Assembly: GCA_019119165.1 (NCBI GenBank)
Contig: DWXO01000021.1
Span: forward strand, 33,172-97,171
DNA: 64,000 nt
Direction of reading: 5' to 3'
Origin: Candidatus Flavonifractor intestinigallinarum
GTDB taxonomy: Bacteria > Bacillota > Clostridia > Oscillospirales > Oscillospiraceae
Positions 8,595 to 16,324 of the stretch are shown here, in pieces. Under the pieces are notes generated by a model. It made no database searches. It saw nothing but the letters and a program-made list of their open reading frames with translations, and was not told where the DNA came from. The position numbers and the translations under genes were made by a program. Every line of letters starts with the position of its first letter. The stretch's first letter is position 1.

Positions 8595-8603
8595 ATCTTG
8601 TGC
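8588..8603 (+). promoter_or_regulatory. Downstream NrdR-type box of nrdJ
   Basis: ATACAATATCTTGTGC matches 13 of 16 positions of the NrdR consensus and covers the -10 hexamer. Read on the other strand, its core CACAAGATATTGT is identical to the core of the main box in front of nrdD at 35107. Confidence 0.75.
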
Positions 8604-8638
8604 TTAGAACTGAAATACACTCAGAGGAGAGATACCAT

Positions 8639-10939
8639 ATGCCCATTTCTGAAAACGCCAAGGCAGTGCTGGAGCGGCGCTACCTGGCCCGGGACGAGCA
8701 GGGGAACCCCACCGAGACGGTGGACGGACTGTTCCGCCGGGTGGCCAACGCGGTGGCCGAGGGCGACCGCCACTTTGACCCCAAGGCCGATGTGGTGGCC
8801 ACGGCGGCGGAATTCTATGAGATGATGACCAACCTGGAGTTTTTGCCCAACTCCCCCACCCTGATGAACGCTGGCCGCCCCCTGGGACAGCTGTCCGCCT
8901 GCTTTGTGCTGCCGGTGGCCGACTCCATGGAAGATATCTTTGACGCCATCAAGAACGCCGCCCTCATCCACAAGAGCGGCGGCGGCACCGGATTCTCCTT
9001 CTCCCGGCTGCGGCCCAAGGGATCTACCGTCAACTCCACCGGCGGCGTGGCCAGCGGTCCCATCTCCTTTATGAAGGTGTTCAACGCCGCCACCGAGGCG
9101 GTGAAGCAGGGCGGCACCCGCCGGGGGGCCAACATGGGCATCCTCCGGGTGGACCACCCTGACATCATGGACTTTATTACCTGCAAGAACGACACCTCCG
9201 AGATCACCAACTTCAACATCTCCGTGGGCATTACCGAGGCCTTTATGGAGGCGGTGAGCGCCGACGGGATGTATGATCTGGTGGACCCGGCCACCGGCCG
9301 GAAGGTGGGCCAGCTGAAGGCCCGGGAGGTCTTTGATACCATCGTTACCTCCGCCTGGCAGACCGGCGAGCCGGGCATCATCTTCCTGGACCGGCTCAAC
9401 CGGGACAACGCGGTGCCCAGCCAGGGCGAGATCGAGTCCACCAACCCCTGCGGCGAGCAGCCTCTGCTGCCCTACGAGAGCTGCAACCTGGGTTCCATCA
9501 ACCTGGTCAACCACATTACCAAGACGGTGGCCGGCTGGGTGCTGGACCGGGCCAAGCTGGAAAAGACCATCCGCACCGCCGTCCACTTCCTGGACAACGT
9601 CATCGAGGTCAACCAGTACCCCCTGCCCGAGATCGACAAGATGACCCGCTACACCCGGAAGATCGGACTGGGCGTGATGGGCTTTGCAGATATGCTCCTC
9701 TATATGGGCGTGCCCTACAACAGCGAGGAGGGCGTGGCCCTGGCCCAGGAGATCATGGACACCATCAACACCATCGGCCACCAGGAGAGCGAACGCCTGG
9801 CCGAGAGCCGGGGCGCCTTCCCCCTCTTTGACCAGAGCGTCTACAAGGACGGCAAGCCCATCCGCAACGCCACCGTCACCACCATCGCCCCCACCGGCAC
9901 CCTGTCCATCATCGCCGGGGTGTCCTCCGGTGTGGAGCCGGTGTTTGCCTACGCCTATATCCGCAACGTCATGGACAACACCCACCTCATTGAGACCAAC
10001 CAGATCCTGAAGGACAAGCTGGTGGAGGCGGGGATCTACTCCGAGGAGCTGATGCGGAAGATTGTGGAGCAGGGTTCCCTGGCCCATGTGGACGGCATCC
10101 CCGAGGACATCAAGCGGGTCTTTGTGTGCGCCCACGATGTGTCCCCCATCTGGCACGTCAAGATGCAGGCCGCTTTCCAGCAGTACACTGACAACGCCGT
10201 CAGCAAGACGGTGAACTTCCCCAACTCCGCCACCAAGGCTGAGGTGGCCGAGGTCTACCGCCTGGCCTACACCCTGGGGTGCAAAGGTACCACCATCTAC
10301 CGGGACGGTAGCCGCAACGAGCAGGTGCTCAACATCGGCAAGGTTAACGACGGCAAGGAGCCCGCCCCCACCGGCCGGGTGTGCGAGGAGTGCCAGGTGC
10401 CCCAGGAGGCCTACGGCCACATCCAGCCCCGACCCCGCCCGGCGGTGACCACCGGCTTTACCGAGAAGGTGCATATCGGCTGCGGTAACCTCTATATTAC
10501 GGTCAACTATGATGAGAACGGCATCTGCGAGGTGTTTACCAACACCGGGCGGGCCGGCGGCTGTCCCAGCCAGTCTGAGGCTACCGCCCGGCTGGTCAGC
10601 GTGGGTATCCGCTCCGGCATGGACCCCAAGGAGATTATCCAGCAGCTCAAGGGCATCCGCTGCCCCTCCTGCCTGCGGCAGCCAGGCGTGCCGGTGACCT
10701 CCTGCCCCGACGCCATTGCCAAGGCCCTGGAGAAGGTGCTCAAGGTGTCCAAGGTCACCCACGAGCCCGCCCCCGCCCCCATCAGCCCCACGGCCAAGGC
10801 GGCGGCTCCCATTCCCCGGCCCGGCATGACCCCCGCCGAGGCCAAGCTGGCCAAATTCTGCCCGGAATGCGGCTCCAGACTGGAACATGAGGGCGGCTGC
10901 GTCACCTGTCGGGACTGCGGCTACTCCAAGTGCGGCTAA
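8639..10939 (+). CDS. nrdJ: Adenosylcobalamin-dependent (class II) ribonucleotide reductase
   Basis: Reduces ribonucleotides to deoxyribonucleotides with a B12-derived radical and needs no oxygen. The start at 8639 (MPISENAK) has AGAGGAGA 8 bp upstream and gives 766 residues. Recognisable parts are the N-terminal LxRRYLARDEQGNPTET region, the substrate-site strings NSPTLMNAGRPLGQLSACFVL and NPCGEQPLLPYESCNLGS, and the barrel segment ATVTTIAPTGTLS. A TSCPD domain carries CGNLYITVNYDENG and TNTGRAGGCPSQSEA, and the C-terminus is a Cys-rich tail (CPECGSR ... CRDCGYSKCG) that re-reduces the active site. A terminator follows. Two NrdR-type boxes sit on its promoter. Confidence 0.97.
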   Translation: MPISENAKAVLERRYLARDEQGNPTETVDGLFRRVANAVAEGDRHFDPKADVVATAAEFYEMMTNLEFLPNSPTLMNAGRPLGQLSACFVLPVADSMEDIFDAIKNAALIHKSGGGTGFSFSRLRPKGSTVNSTGGVASGPISFMKVFNAATEAVKQGGTRRGANMGILRVDHPDIMDFITCKNDTSEITNFNISVGITEAFMEAVSADGMYDLVDPATGRKVGQLKAREVFDTIVTSAWQTGEPGIIFLDRLNRDNAVPSQGEIESTNPCGEQPLLPYESCNLGSINLVNHITKTVAGWVLDRAKLEKTIRTAVHFLDNVIEVNQYPLPEIDKMTRYTRKIGLGVMGFADMLLYMGVPYNSEEGVALAQEIMDTINTIGHQESERLAESRGAFPLFDQSVYKDGKPIRNATVTTIAPTGTLSIIAGVSSGVEPVFAYAYIRNVMDNTHLIETNQILKDKLVEAGIYSEELMRKIVEQGSLAHVDGIPEDIKRVFVCAHDVSPIWHVKMQAAFQQYTDNAVSKTVNFPNSATKAEVAEVYRLAYTLGCKGTTIYRDGSRNEQVLNIGKVNDGKEPAPTGRVCEECQVPQEAYGHIQPRPRPAVTTGFTEKVHIGCGNLYITVNYDENGICEVFTNTGRAGGCPSQSEATARLVSVGIRSGMDPKEIIQQLKGIRCPSCLRQPGVPVTSCPDAIAKALEKVLKVSKVTHEPAPAPISPTAKAAAPIPRPGMTPAEAKLAKFCPECGSRLEHEGGCVTCRDCGYSKCG

Positions 10940-10944
10940 AACAG

Positions 10945-10973
10945 AAAAGGGCCTGCTCCGGCAGGCCCTTTTT
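10945..10973 (+). terminator. Intrinsic terminator after nrdJ
   Basis: 8-bp G+C stem (GGGCCTGC, loop TCCG, GCAGGCCC) followed by TTTTT, flanked by A4 on the left. Confidence 0.9.
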
Positions 10974-11065
10974 GCACTATCATAACCGGGATAGCCTGGG
11001 ACGGGAACAGTTACACTAAGAGGGACGCCGTCAGGCGTTCCATCTGAATACAGGAGGTTTCAGCC

Positions 11066-12037
11066 ATGTGTACCAGCCTGACCTTTACCACCGAGCACAC
11101 CTATTTCGGCCGGAATCTGGATCTGGAATACCACTTCGGCCAGCAGGTGGTCATTACCCCCCGCAATTACCCCTTTTCCTTTCGAGCCATGCCTGCCCTG
11201 GAGAAGCACCATGCCATCATCGGCATGGCCACGGTGGCGGAGGGCTATCCCCTCTACGCCGAGGGAGTCAATGAAAAGGGCCTCTATATGGCGGGGCTCA
11301 ACTTCCCGGGCAACGCCTGCTATCCCTGCGGCCCGGAAAACGGCACTCCCGCCGCCCCCTATGAGCTGATCCCCTGGCTGCTGGGCACCTGCGACAGTGT
11401 GGACCAGGCCGAGGAAAAGCTGCGCTCCGTCCGGATTCTGGACACCCCCTTTGCCCCCAATATGCCCAACGCCCCCCTCCACTGGCACCTGGCCGACGGG
11501 CGGCGGGCTCTGGTGGCGGAGCCTATGGCCGACGGCCTGAAGTTGTTTGAGGACCCGGTGGGTGTGCTCACCAACAACCCAACCTTTAATTTCCACCTGA
11601 CCAATCTGAACCAGTATATGGGCCTGTCTGCCGCCCAGCCGGACAATCGCTTCGGCGGGGTGGAGCTGCGCCCCTTCGGTCAGGGCATGGGCACATTGGG
11701 CCTGCCGGGGGACTGGTCACCTGCCTCCCGCTTTGTCCGGGCCGCCTTCCTCAAGTGGAACAGCGCCTGCCAGGGGGACCAGGCCTCCAGCGTCAGTCAG
11801 GTCTTTCACATCCTGGACGCCGTGGCCATGCCCCGGGGGGCGGTGCGGACGCCCGAGGGGAAGTGGGACATTACGGATTACTCCTGCTGCATCGACGGCC
11901 GGACGGGCACCTACTACTATAAGACCTACGACAACAGCCAGATTACCGCGGTGCCTATGGACGAGGCAAAGCGGGAGGGAGCAGCGCTGATCTGCCACCC
12001 TCTGGTGACCGAGCAGCAGTTCCGGATTGTGCCGTAA
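11066..12037 (+). CDS. bsh: Bile salt hydrolase (choloylglycine hydrolase)
   Basis: Cytoplasmic Ntn-hydrolase that cleaves the glycine or taurine amide of conjugated bile acids. Removal of Met1 exposes the nucleophile Cys2 (MCTSLTF). The other catalytic positions of the family are present: Arg16 and Asp19 (FGRNLD), Asn79 (AGLNFP), Asn170 (GVLTNNPTF) and Arg222 (PASRFVR). The length of 323 residues is typical, there is no signal peptide, and the sequence resembles the Clostridium perfringens enzyme as I remember it far more than penicillin V acylases. The gene is alone, with an AGGAGG site, a short hairpin (11025-11037) in the leader and no transporter beside it. Its presence argues for an intestinal habitat. 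Confidence 0.92.
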   Translation: MCTSLTFTTEHTYFGRNLDLEYHFGQQVVITPRNYPFSFRAMPALEKHHAIIGMATVAEGYPLYAEGVNEKGLYMAGLNFPGNACYPCGPENGTPAAPYELIPWLLGTCDSVDQAEEKLRSVRILDTPFAPNMPNAPLHWHLADGRRALVAEPMADGLKLFEDPVGVLTNNPTFNFHLTNLNQYMGLSAAQPDNRFGGVELRPFGQGMGTLGLPGDWSPASRFVRAAFLKWNSACQGDQASSVSQVFHILDAVAMPRGAVRTPEGKWDITDYSCCIDGRTGTYYYKTYDNSQITAVPMDEAKREGAALICHPLVTEQQFRIVP

Positions 12038-12337
12038 GCTCCGCCGGGGCCTCTGCCCCGGCACTTGTACACATTGCATAAGAAGAGGACTGTCCCACCG
12101 GGGCGAAAAACGGGAAAACCAGGCCTAAAACCACGCAGTTTGCCAATTCGGCTGAGAGTTAAGGCGGCTTTCTTAAATTTCATTGTGCATATTGGACATA
12201 ATCATTGATAAAAAAATAACGAATTTCTCTTGCATTTTACTTGCCTGTTGGCCGGCAGTGCGCTATACTTATTAGGTAAGAACTTGTTAAAAATATAACA
12301 ATTCTAGATAGGTTACAGGACAAGGAGGTAGAACATA
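12038..12337. other. Intergenic region before the butyrate cluster
   Basis: 300 bp. It starts with an 8-bp hairpin (GCCGGGGC at 12043-12050, complement at 12055-12062) without a T-run, then becomes A+T-rich and carries the crt promoter at 12241-12269. I see no gene in it. Confidence 0.6.
12241..12269 (+). promoter_or_regulatory. Promoter of the crt-hbd-bcd-etfBA cluster
   Basis: TTGCCT (12241-12246), 17-bp spacer, TATACT (12264-12269), 68 bp before crt. No clear operator was recognised around it. Confidence 0.7.
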
Positions 12338-13114
12338 ATGGGTTTTGTGAAGCTGGAAAAGCAGGGCCATGTTGGCGTGGTCACCATTGACCGGCAGGAG
12401 GCGCTGAACGCGCTGAACAGCCAGGTTCTGAGCGATCTGGACGCGGTCATTGATCAGGTGGCTGCCGACGACGAGATCTATGTGATGATCCTCACCGGCG
12501 CGGGCCGTTCCTTCGTGGCGGGCGCTGACATCGGCGAGATGAAGAACTTCTCTTCCATCGACGGCAAGAAGTTCGGCGTACACGGCGGCGGTGTGTTCCT
12601 GAAGCTGGAGAATATGGCCAAGCCGGTCATTGCCGCCATCAACGGGTTCGCTCTGGGCGGCGGCTGCGAGCTGAGCATGGCCTGCGATATCCGTCTGGCC
12701 AGCGAGAAGGCCAAGTTCGGTCAGCCCGAGGTGGGCCTGGGTATCACCCCCGGCTTTGCCGGTACTCAGCGGTTGCCCCGCATCGTGGGCATCTCCAAGG
12801 CCATGGAGCTGATCCTGACCGCCAAGGTCATCAAGGCCGACGAGGCCAAGGCCATCGGCCTGGTCAGCGAGGTCTATCCCGCCGAGGAGCTGATGGACAA
12901 GGCCATGGAGCTGGCCAACGCCATCTGCGCCAACGCTCAGATCGCCGTGCAGGAGTCCAAGCGCTGCATCCGCATGGGTATGCAGACCGACATCGCCACC
13001 GGCTCCGCCTTTGAGGCCGAGGCCTTCGGCGTCTGCTGCGGCACCGCCGACAAGGACGAGGGCATGGGCGCCTTCCTGGAGAAGCGGGCTGAGAAGCACT
13101 TCCAGAATAAGTGA
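12338..13114 (+). CDS. crt: Crotonase (3-hydroxybutyryl-CoA dehydratase)
   Basis: Converts 3-hydroxybutyryl-CoA to crotonyl-CoA in butyrate formation. It has the enoyl-CoA hydratase/isomerase fold in 258 residues. The oxyanion-hole segments AGADIGEM (about residues 62-69) and INGFALGGGCELSMACD (about 100-116) are present, as are the catalytic glutamates of GCELSM and of GQPEVGLGI (about 129-137). The AAGGAGG site is 9 bp upstream of ATG. The gene opens the cluster crt-hbd-bcd-etfB-etfA; no thiolase gene lies in the window. After its TGA comes palindromic DNA and then a second copy of its last seven codons and a stop (13282-13305). Confidence 0.95.
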   Translation: MGFVKLEKQGHVGVVTIDRQEALNALNSQVLSDLDAVIDQVAADDEIYVMILTGAGRSFVAGADIGEMKNFSSIDGKKFGVHGGGVFLKLENMAKPVIAAINGFALGGGCELSMACDIRLASEKAKFGQPEVGLGITPGFAGTQRLPRIVGISKAMELILTAKVIKADEAKAIGLVSEVYPAEELMDKAMELANAICANAQIAVQESKRCIRMGMQTDIATGSAFEAEAFGVCCGTADKDEGMGAFLEKRAEKHFQNK

Positions 13115-13281
13115 TCTGGCGGTGTGTGGGCCGATGAGGGCATCGGCCCCTACGTCTCCAATCCCCTCGGAGAGCGGAGGGGGTATCGCGCCGCTTGCGG
13201 CGCGTATCTAGGGGGAACTGGTTCCCTCTGGACGGCGCGGACGTAATACCTGCGTTTCCCGCAGGAAACGCCCGCGCCGTG
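13115..13281. repeat. Palindrome-rich insert between crt and its duplicated tail
   Basis: 167 bp of non-coding DNA made almost wholly of short palindromes: the REP-like unit, CCCCTC...GAGGGG, CGCGCCGC-TT-GCGGCGCG, GGGAAC-TG-GTTCCC, and a nested pair ACGGCGCGG ... CCGCGCCGT enclosing GCGTTTCC-CGCA-GGAAACGC. No promoter or reading frame is evident. Confidence 0.65.
13128..13154. repeat. Dispersed palindromic repeat, copy 1
   Basis: 27-bp unit with a 9-bp stem (GGGCCGATG, loop AGGG, CATCGGCCC) ending CCTACG. A second copy with 24 of 27 identical bases is at 40457-40483. Two copies in unrelated gaps suggest a dispersed REP-like element. Confidence 0.6.
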
Positions 13282-13305
13282 GAGAAGCACTTCCAGAACA
13301 AGTAA
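13282..13305 (+). pseudogene. Duplicated 3' end of crt (relic)
   Basis: Matches the last seven codons and stop of crt (13091-13114) at 22 of 24 bases, encoding EKHFQNK and a stop. The two differences are silent (AAT/AAC for Asn, TGA/TAA stop). It is not connected to any open gene and is best read as the displaced original end of crt. Confidence 0.7.
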
Positions 13306-13376
13306 GGAAGTTCGGCGAATTTGATTCAGCAAACCAACTACATACATTTATAGTATTTGAAAAGAGGTTTTCTGCT

Positions 13377-14228
13377 ATGAAAAAGATTGTTGTCATCGGC
13401 GGCGGCACCATGGGCCTGGATATCGCTCAGGTCTTTGCCAAGAAGGATTTTGACGTTGTGGTCCGCGACATCAACGACGACATCATCAAGGCATCCGAGG
13501 CCCGCCTGAACAAGAGCCTGGACAAGCTGGTGGCCAAGGGCAAGATGGACGAGGCCAAGAAGGCCGACATCCTGGCCCGCATGAGCTTCACCACCGATCT
13601 GAAGGCTGCCGCCGACGCCGACCTGGTGGTTGAGGCCGCCATCGAGAACCTGGACATCAAGAAGAGCATCTTTGCCGAGCTGGACAGCATCTGCAAGCCC
13701 GAGACCATCCTGGCCTCCAACACCTCTTCCATCTCCATCACCGCTATCGCCGCCGCCACCAAGCGGGCCGACAAGTTTATCGGTATGCACTTCTTCAACC
13801 CCGCCACGGTCATGAAGCTGGTGGAGGTCATCCGGGGCGCTCACACCTCCGACGAGACCTTCAAGACCATCAGCGACCTGTCCGTGGAGATCGGCAAGGA
13901 GCCTGTTGAGGTCAACGAGGCCCCCGGCTTCGTGGTCAACAAGATCCTGATCCCCATGATCAACGAGGGCATCGACCTGGTGTACACCGGCGTGGCTTCC
14001 GTGGAGGGTGTTGACACCGCCATGAAGCTGGGCGCCAACCACCCCATGGGCCCCCTGGCTCTGGGCGATCTGGTGGGCCTGGACGTGTGCCTGGCCATCA
14101 TGGACACCCTGTACAACGAGACCCACGATCCCAAGTACCGCGCCTCTCTGCTGCTGCGGAAGATGGTCCGCGCCGGCAAGCTGGGCCGCAAGACCGGCAT
14201 CGGCTTCTACGACTACACCAAGAAGTAA
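13377..14228 (+). CDS. hbd: 3-hydroxybutyryl-CoA dehydrogenase
   Basis: Reduces acetoacetyl-CoA to 3-hydroxybutyryl-CoA with NAD(P)H. The N-terminal Rossmann motif [16 protein letters not shown] (about residues 6-21) binds the cofactor. The catalytic His-Glu dyad lies in the family string [16 protein letters not shown] (about 137-152), and the conserved [12 protein letters not shown] and [15 protein letters not shown] follow in the C-terminal dimerisation domain. The length of 283 residues is typical of clostridial Hbd. The start has a GAGG site 9 bp upstream. It is second in the butyrate cluster, separated from crt by the palindromic insert and relic. Confidence 0.96.
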   Translation: MKKIVVIGGGTMGLDIAQVFAKKDFDVVVRDINDDIIKASEARLNKSLDKLVAKGKMDEAKKADILARMSFTTDLKAAADADLVVEAAIENLDIKKSIFAELDSICKPETILASNTSSISITAIAAATKRADKFIGMHFFNPATVMKLVEVIRGAHTSDETFKTISDLSVEIGKEPVEVNEAPGFVVNKILIPMINEGIDLVYTGVASVEGVDTAMKLGANHPMGPLALGDLVGLDVCLAIMDTLYNETHDPKYRASLLLRKMVRAGKLGRKTGIGFYDYTKK

Positions 14229-14250
14229 GAAGCCAGTTCATACTGCGCAA

Positions 14251-14289
14251 AACGACGGGCGGGAGCCTAAAACACTCCCGCCCGCCGTT
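14251..14289 (+). promoter_or_regulatory. Intercistronic hairpin between hbd and bcd
   Basis: 10-bp G+C stem (CGGGCGGGAG with its complement) extended by four more pairs past one mismatch, loop of 9 bases. No T-run follows, so it more likely protects or processes the mRNA than ends it. Confidence 0.5.
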
Positions 14290-14320
14290 GTGAAATACAT
14301 ATCTAGGAGGAAGGCAACAA

Positions 14321-15481
14321 ATGGATCTGCACCTTTCCAAAGAGCAGGAAATGCTCCGCAAGATGTACCGTGACTTTGCCGAAAACGAAGTCAAGCCCCT
14401 GGCTGAGTGGGTGGACGAGAACGAGGCGTTCCCCGAGGAGACCGTCAAGAAGATGGCCAAGCTGGGCATGATGGGCATCTATTTCCCCAAGGAGTATGGC
14501 GGCGCCGGCGCGGACGTTCTGTCCTACGTCATGGCCGTCGAGGAGATGAGCAAGGTCTGTGGTACCACCGGCGTTATCATCTCCGCTCACACCTCCCTGT
14601 GCTGCGCTCCCATCTATGAGAACGGCACCGAGGAGCAGAAGATGAAGTATCTGCCCAAGCTGTGCTCCGGCGAGTGGATCGGCGCCTTCGGCCTGACCGA
14701 GCCCGGCGCCGGCACCGACGCCCAGGGTCAGCAGACCACCGCCGTGAAGGACGAGAACGGCAACTGGGTGCTCAACGGCTCCAAGATCTTCATCACCAAC
14801 GCCGGCTATGCCAACGTGTTCGTGATCTTCGCCATCACCGGTATCTCCACCGACAAGCGCGGCCGCAAGAAGAAGGAAATCTCCGCCTTCATCGTGGAGC
14901 GCACCGATCCCGGCTTCTCCGTGGGCAAGCACGAGAAGAAGATGGGCATCAAGGGCTCCTCCACCTGCGAGCTGATCATGGAGGACTGCGTGATCCCCGC
15001 CGACCGTCTGCTGGGCAAGCAGGGCAAGGGCTTCGGCATTGCCATGAAGACCCTGGACGGCGGCCGTATCGGTATCGCCTCCCAGGCTCTGGGCCTGGCC
15101 GAGGGCGCCATCGAGGAGACCATCAAGTACACCAAGGAGCGTGTCCAGTTCGGTAAGCGCATTTCCCAGTTCCAGAACACCCAGTTCCAGCTGGCTGATA
15201 TGCACGCCAAGACCGAGGCTGCCAAGTGGCTGGTTTACTCCGCCGCTATGAAGAAGCAGAACCATGAGCCCTACACCATGGACGCTGCCATGGCCAAGCT
15301 GTTCGCCGCCGAGACCGCCAGCGACGTGACCCGCCGCTGCGTGCAGCTGTTCGGTGGCTACGGCTACACCCGTGAGTACCCCGTGGAGCGCATGATGCGC
15401 GACGCCAAGATCACTGAGATCTACGAGGGCACCAGCGAGGTCCAGCGCATGGTCATTTCTGCCAACCTGGGCGTGAACTAA
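14321..15481 (+). CDS. bcd: Butyryl-CoA dehydrogenase (short-chain acyl-CoA dehydrogenase)
   Basis: FAD enzyme reducing crotonyl-CoA to butyryl-CoA; with EtfAB it can bifurcate electrons to ferredoxin. It has 386 residues in the acyl-CoA dehydrogenase fold: an N-terminal helical domain (LSKEQEMLRKMYRDFAENE), a middle beta domain with the signatures AFGLTEPGAGTDAQ and ITNAGYANVFVIFA, and a C-terminal helical domain. The catalytic Glu is in IYEGTSEVQRM (about residues 367-377). The start follows TAGGAGGAAGGCAACAA. It lies 23 bp from etfB, which supports a Bcd-EtfAB complex in the cytoplasm. Confidence 0.96.
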   Translation: MDLHLSKEQEMLRKMYRDFAENEVKPLAEWVDENEAFPEETVKKMAKLGMMGIYFPKEYGGAGADVLSYVMAVEEMSKVCGTTGVIISAHTSLCCAPIYENGTEEQKMKYLPKLCSGEWIGAFGLTEPGAGTDAQGQQTTAVKDENGNWVLNGSKIFITNAGYANVFVIFAITGISTDKRGRKKKEISAFIVERTDPGFSVGKHEKKMGIKGSSTCELIMEDCVIPADRLLGKQGKGFGIAMKTLDGGRIGIASQALGLAEGAIEETIKYTKERVQFGKRISQFQNTQFQLADMHAKTEAAKWLVYSAAMKKQNHEPYTMDAAMAKLFAAETASDVTRRCVQLFGGYGYTREYPVERMMRDAKITEIYEGTSEVQRMVISANLGVN

Positions 15482-15504
15482 AGGAACTGGAGGGAAGTTA
15501 CGAT

Positions 15505-16305
15505 ATGAAATGCATCGTTTGTGTTAAGCAGGTCCCGGATACCTCCGGTGTGGTGGCGGTGAAGGAAGACGGCACCATGGACCGTGCCGCCATGGCTACC
15601 ATCACCAACCACGACGACCTGGCTGCTGTTGAGGCCGCTCTGCGCATCAAGGATGCCACCGGCTGCAAGGTGGTTGTGGTCTCCATGGGCCCCCCGCCCG
15701 CCGAGGGTATGCTCCGCGAGCTGCTGGCCATGGGCTGCGACGAGGCCGTTCTGGTCTCCGCCCGTGAGTTCGGCGGTTCCGATACTTACGCCACCTCTCA
15801 GATCCTGGCTGCCGCCATCAAGAAGATCGGCGTGGACGACGACGATATCGTGTTCTGTGGCCGTCAGGCCATCGACGGCGATACCGCTCAGGTCGGTCCC
15901 CAGATCGCTGAGAAGCTGAACCTGCCCCAGGTCTCCTATGTGGCCGAGATCAACGTGGACGGCAAGGCTGTCACCGTGAAGCGTCTGCTGGAGGACGGCT
16001 ACATGACCATCAAGGTCCAGACCCCCTGCCTGCTGACCTGCGTGAAGGAGCTCAACGATGCCCGCTACATGAGCGTGGGCGGCATCATGGAGTGCTACCA
16101 GAAGCCTCTGGAAGTGTACAACTATGAGACTCTGAAGGACGATCCCCTGATTGATGTTACTACCATCGGCCTGAAGGGCTCTCCCACCAATGTGTACAAG
16201 TCCTTCTCTCCCCCGGTGAAGGGCGCCGGTATGATGATGGAGGGCGCCGATAAGGCGACTGTCGAGAAGCTGGTCTCCATCCTCAACGACAAGCACATTA
16301 TCTGA
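15505..16305 (+). CDS. etfB: Electron transfer flavoprotein beta subunit
   Basis: Partner of EtfA and Bcd that accepts electrons from NADH and passes them to crotonyl-CoA and, in bifurcating clostridial complexes, to ferredoxin. It has 266 residues in the ETF alpha/beta-hydrolase-like nucleotide-binding fold. Visible family strings are CVKQVPDTSGV at the N-terminus, LLAMGCDEAVLVS, the beta-signature DIVFCGRQAIDGDTAQVGP (about residues 115-133) and the C-terminal VKELNDARYMSVGGIM. It is flanked by bcd (23 bp) and etfA (19 bp), each with its own AGGAG-type site. Gene order bcd-etfB-etfA is standard for butyrate clusters. Confidence 0.96.
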   Translation: MKCIVCVKQVPDTSGVVAVKEDGTMDRAAMATITNHDDLAAVEAALRIKDATGCKVVVVSMGPPPAEGMLRELLAMGCDEAVLVSAREFGGSDTYATSQILAAAIKKIGVDDDDIVFCGRQAIDGDTAQVGPQIAEKLNLPQVSYVAEINVDGKAVTVKRLLEDGYMTIKVQTPCLLTCVKELNDARYMSVGGIMECYQKPLEVYNYETLKDDPLIDVTTIGLKGSPTNVYKSFSPPVKGAGMMMEGADKATVEKLVSILNDKHII

Positions 16306-16324
16306 TTGAAAGGAGAGCAATAGA

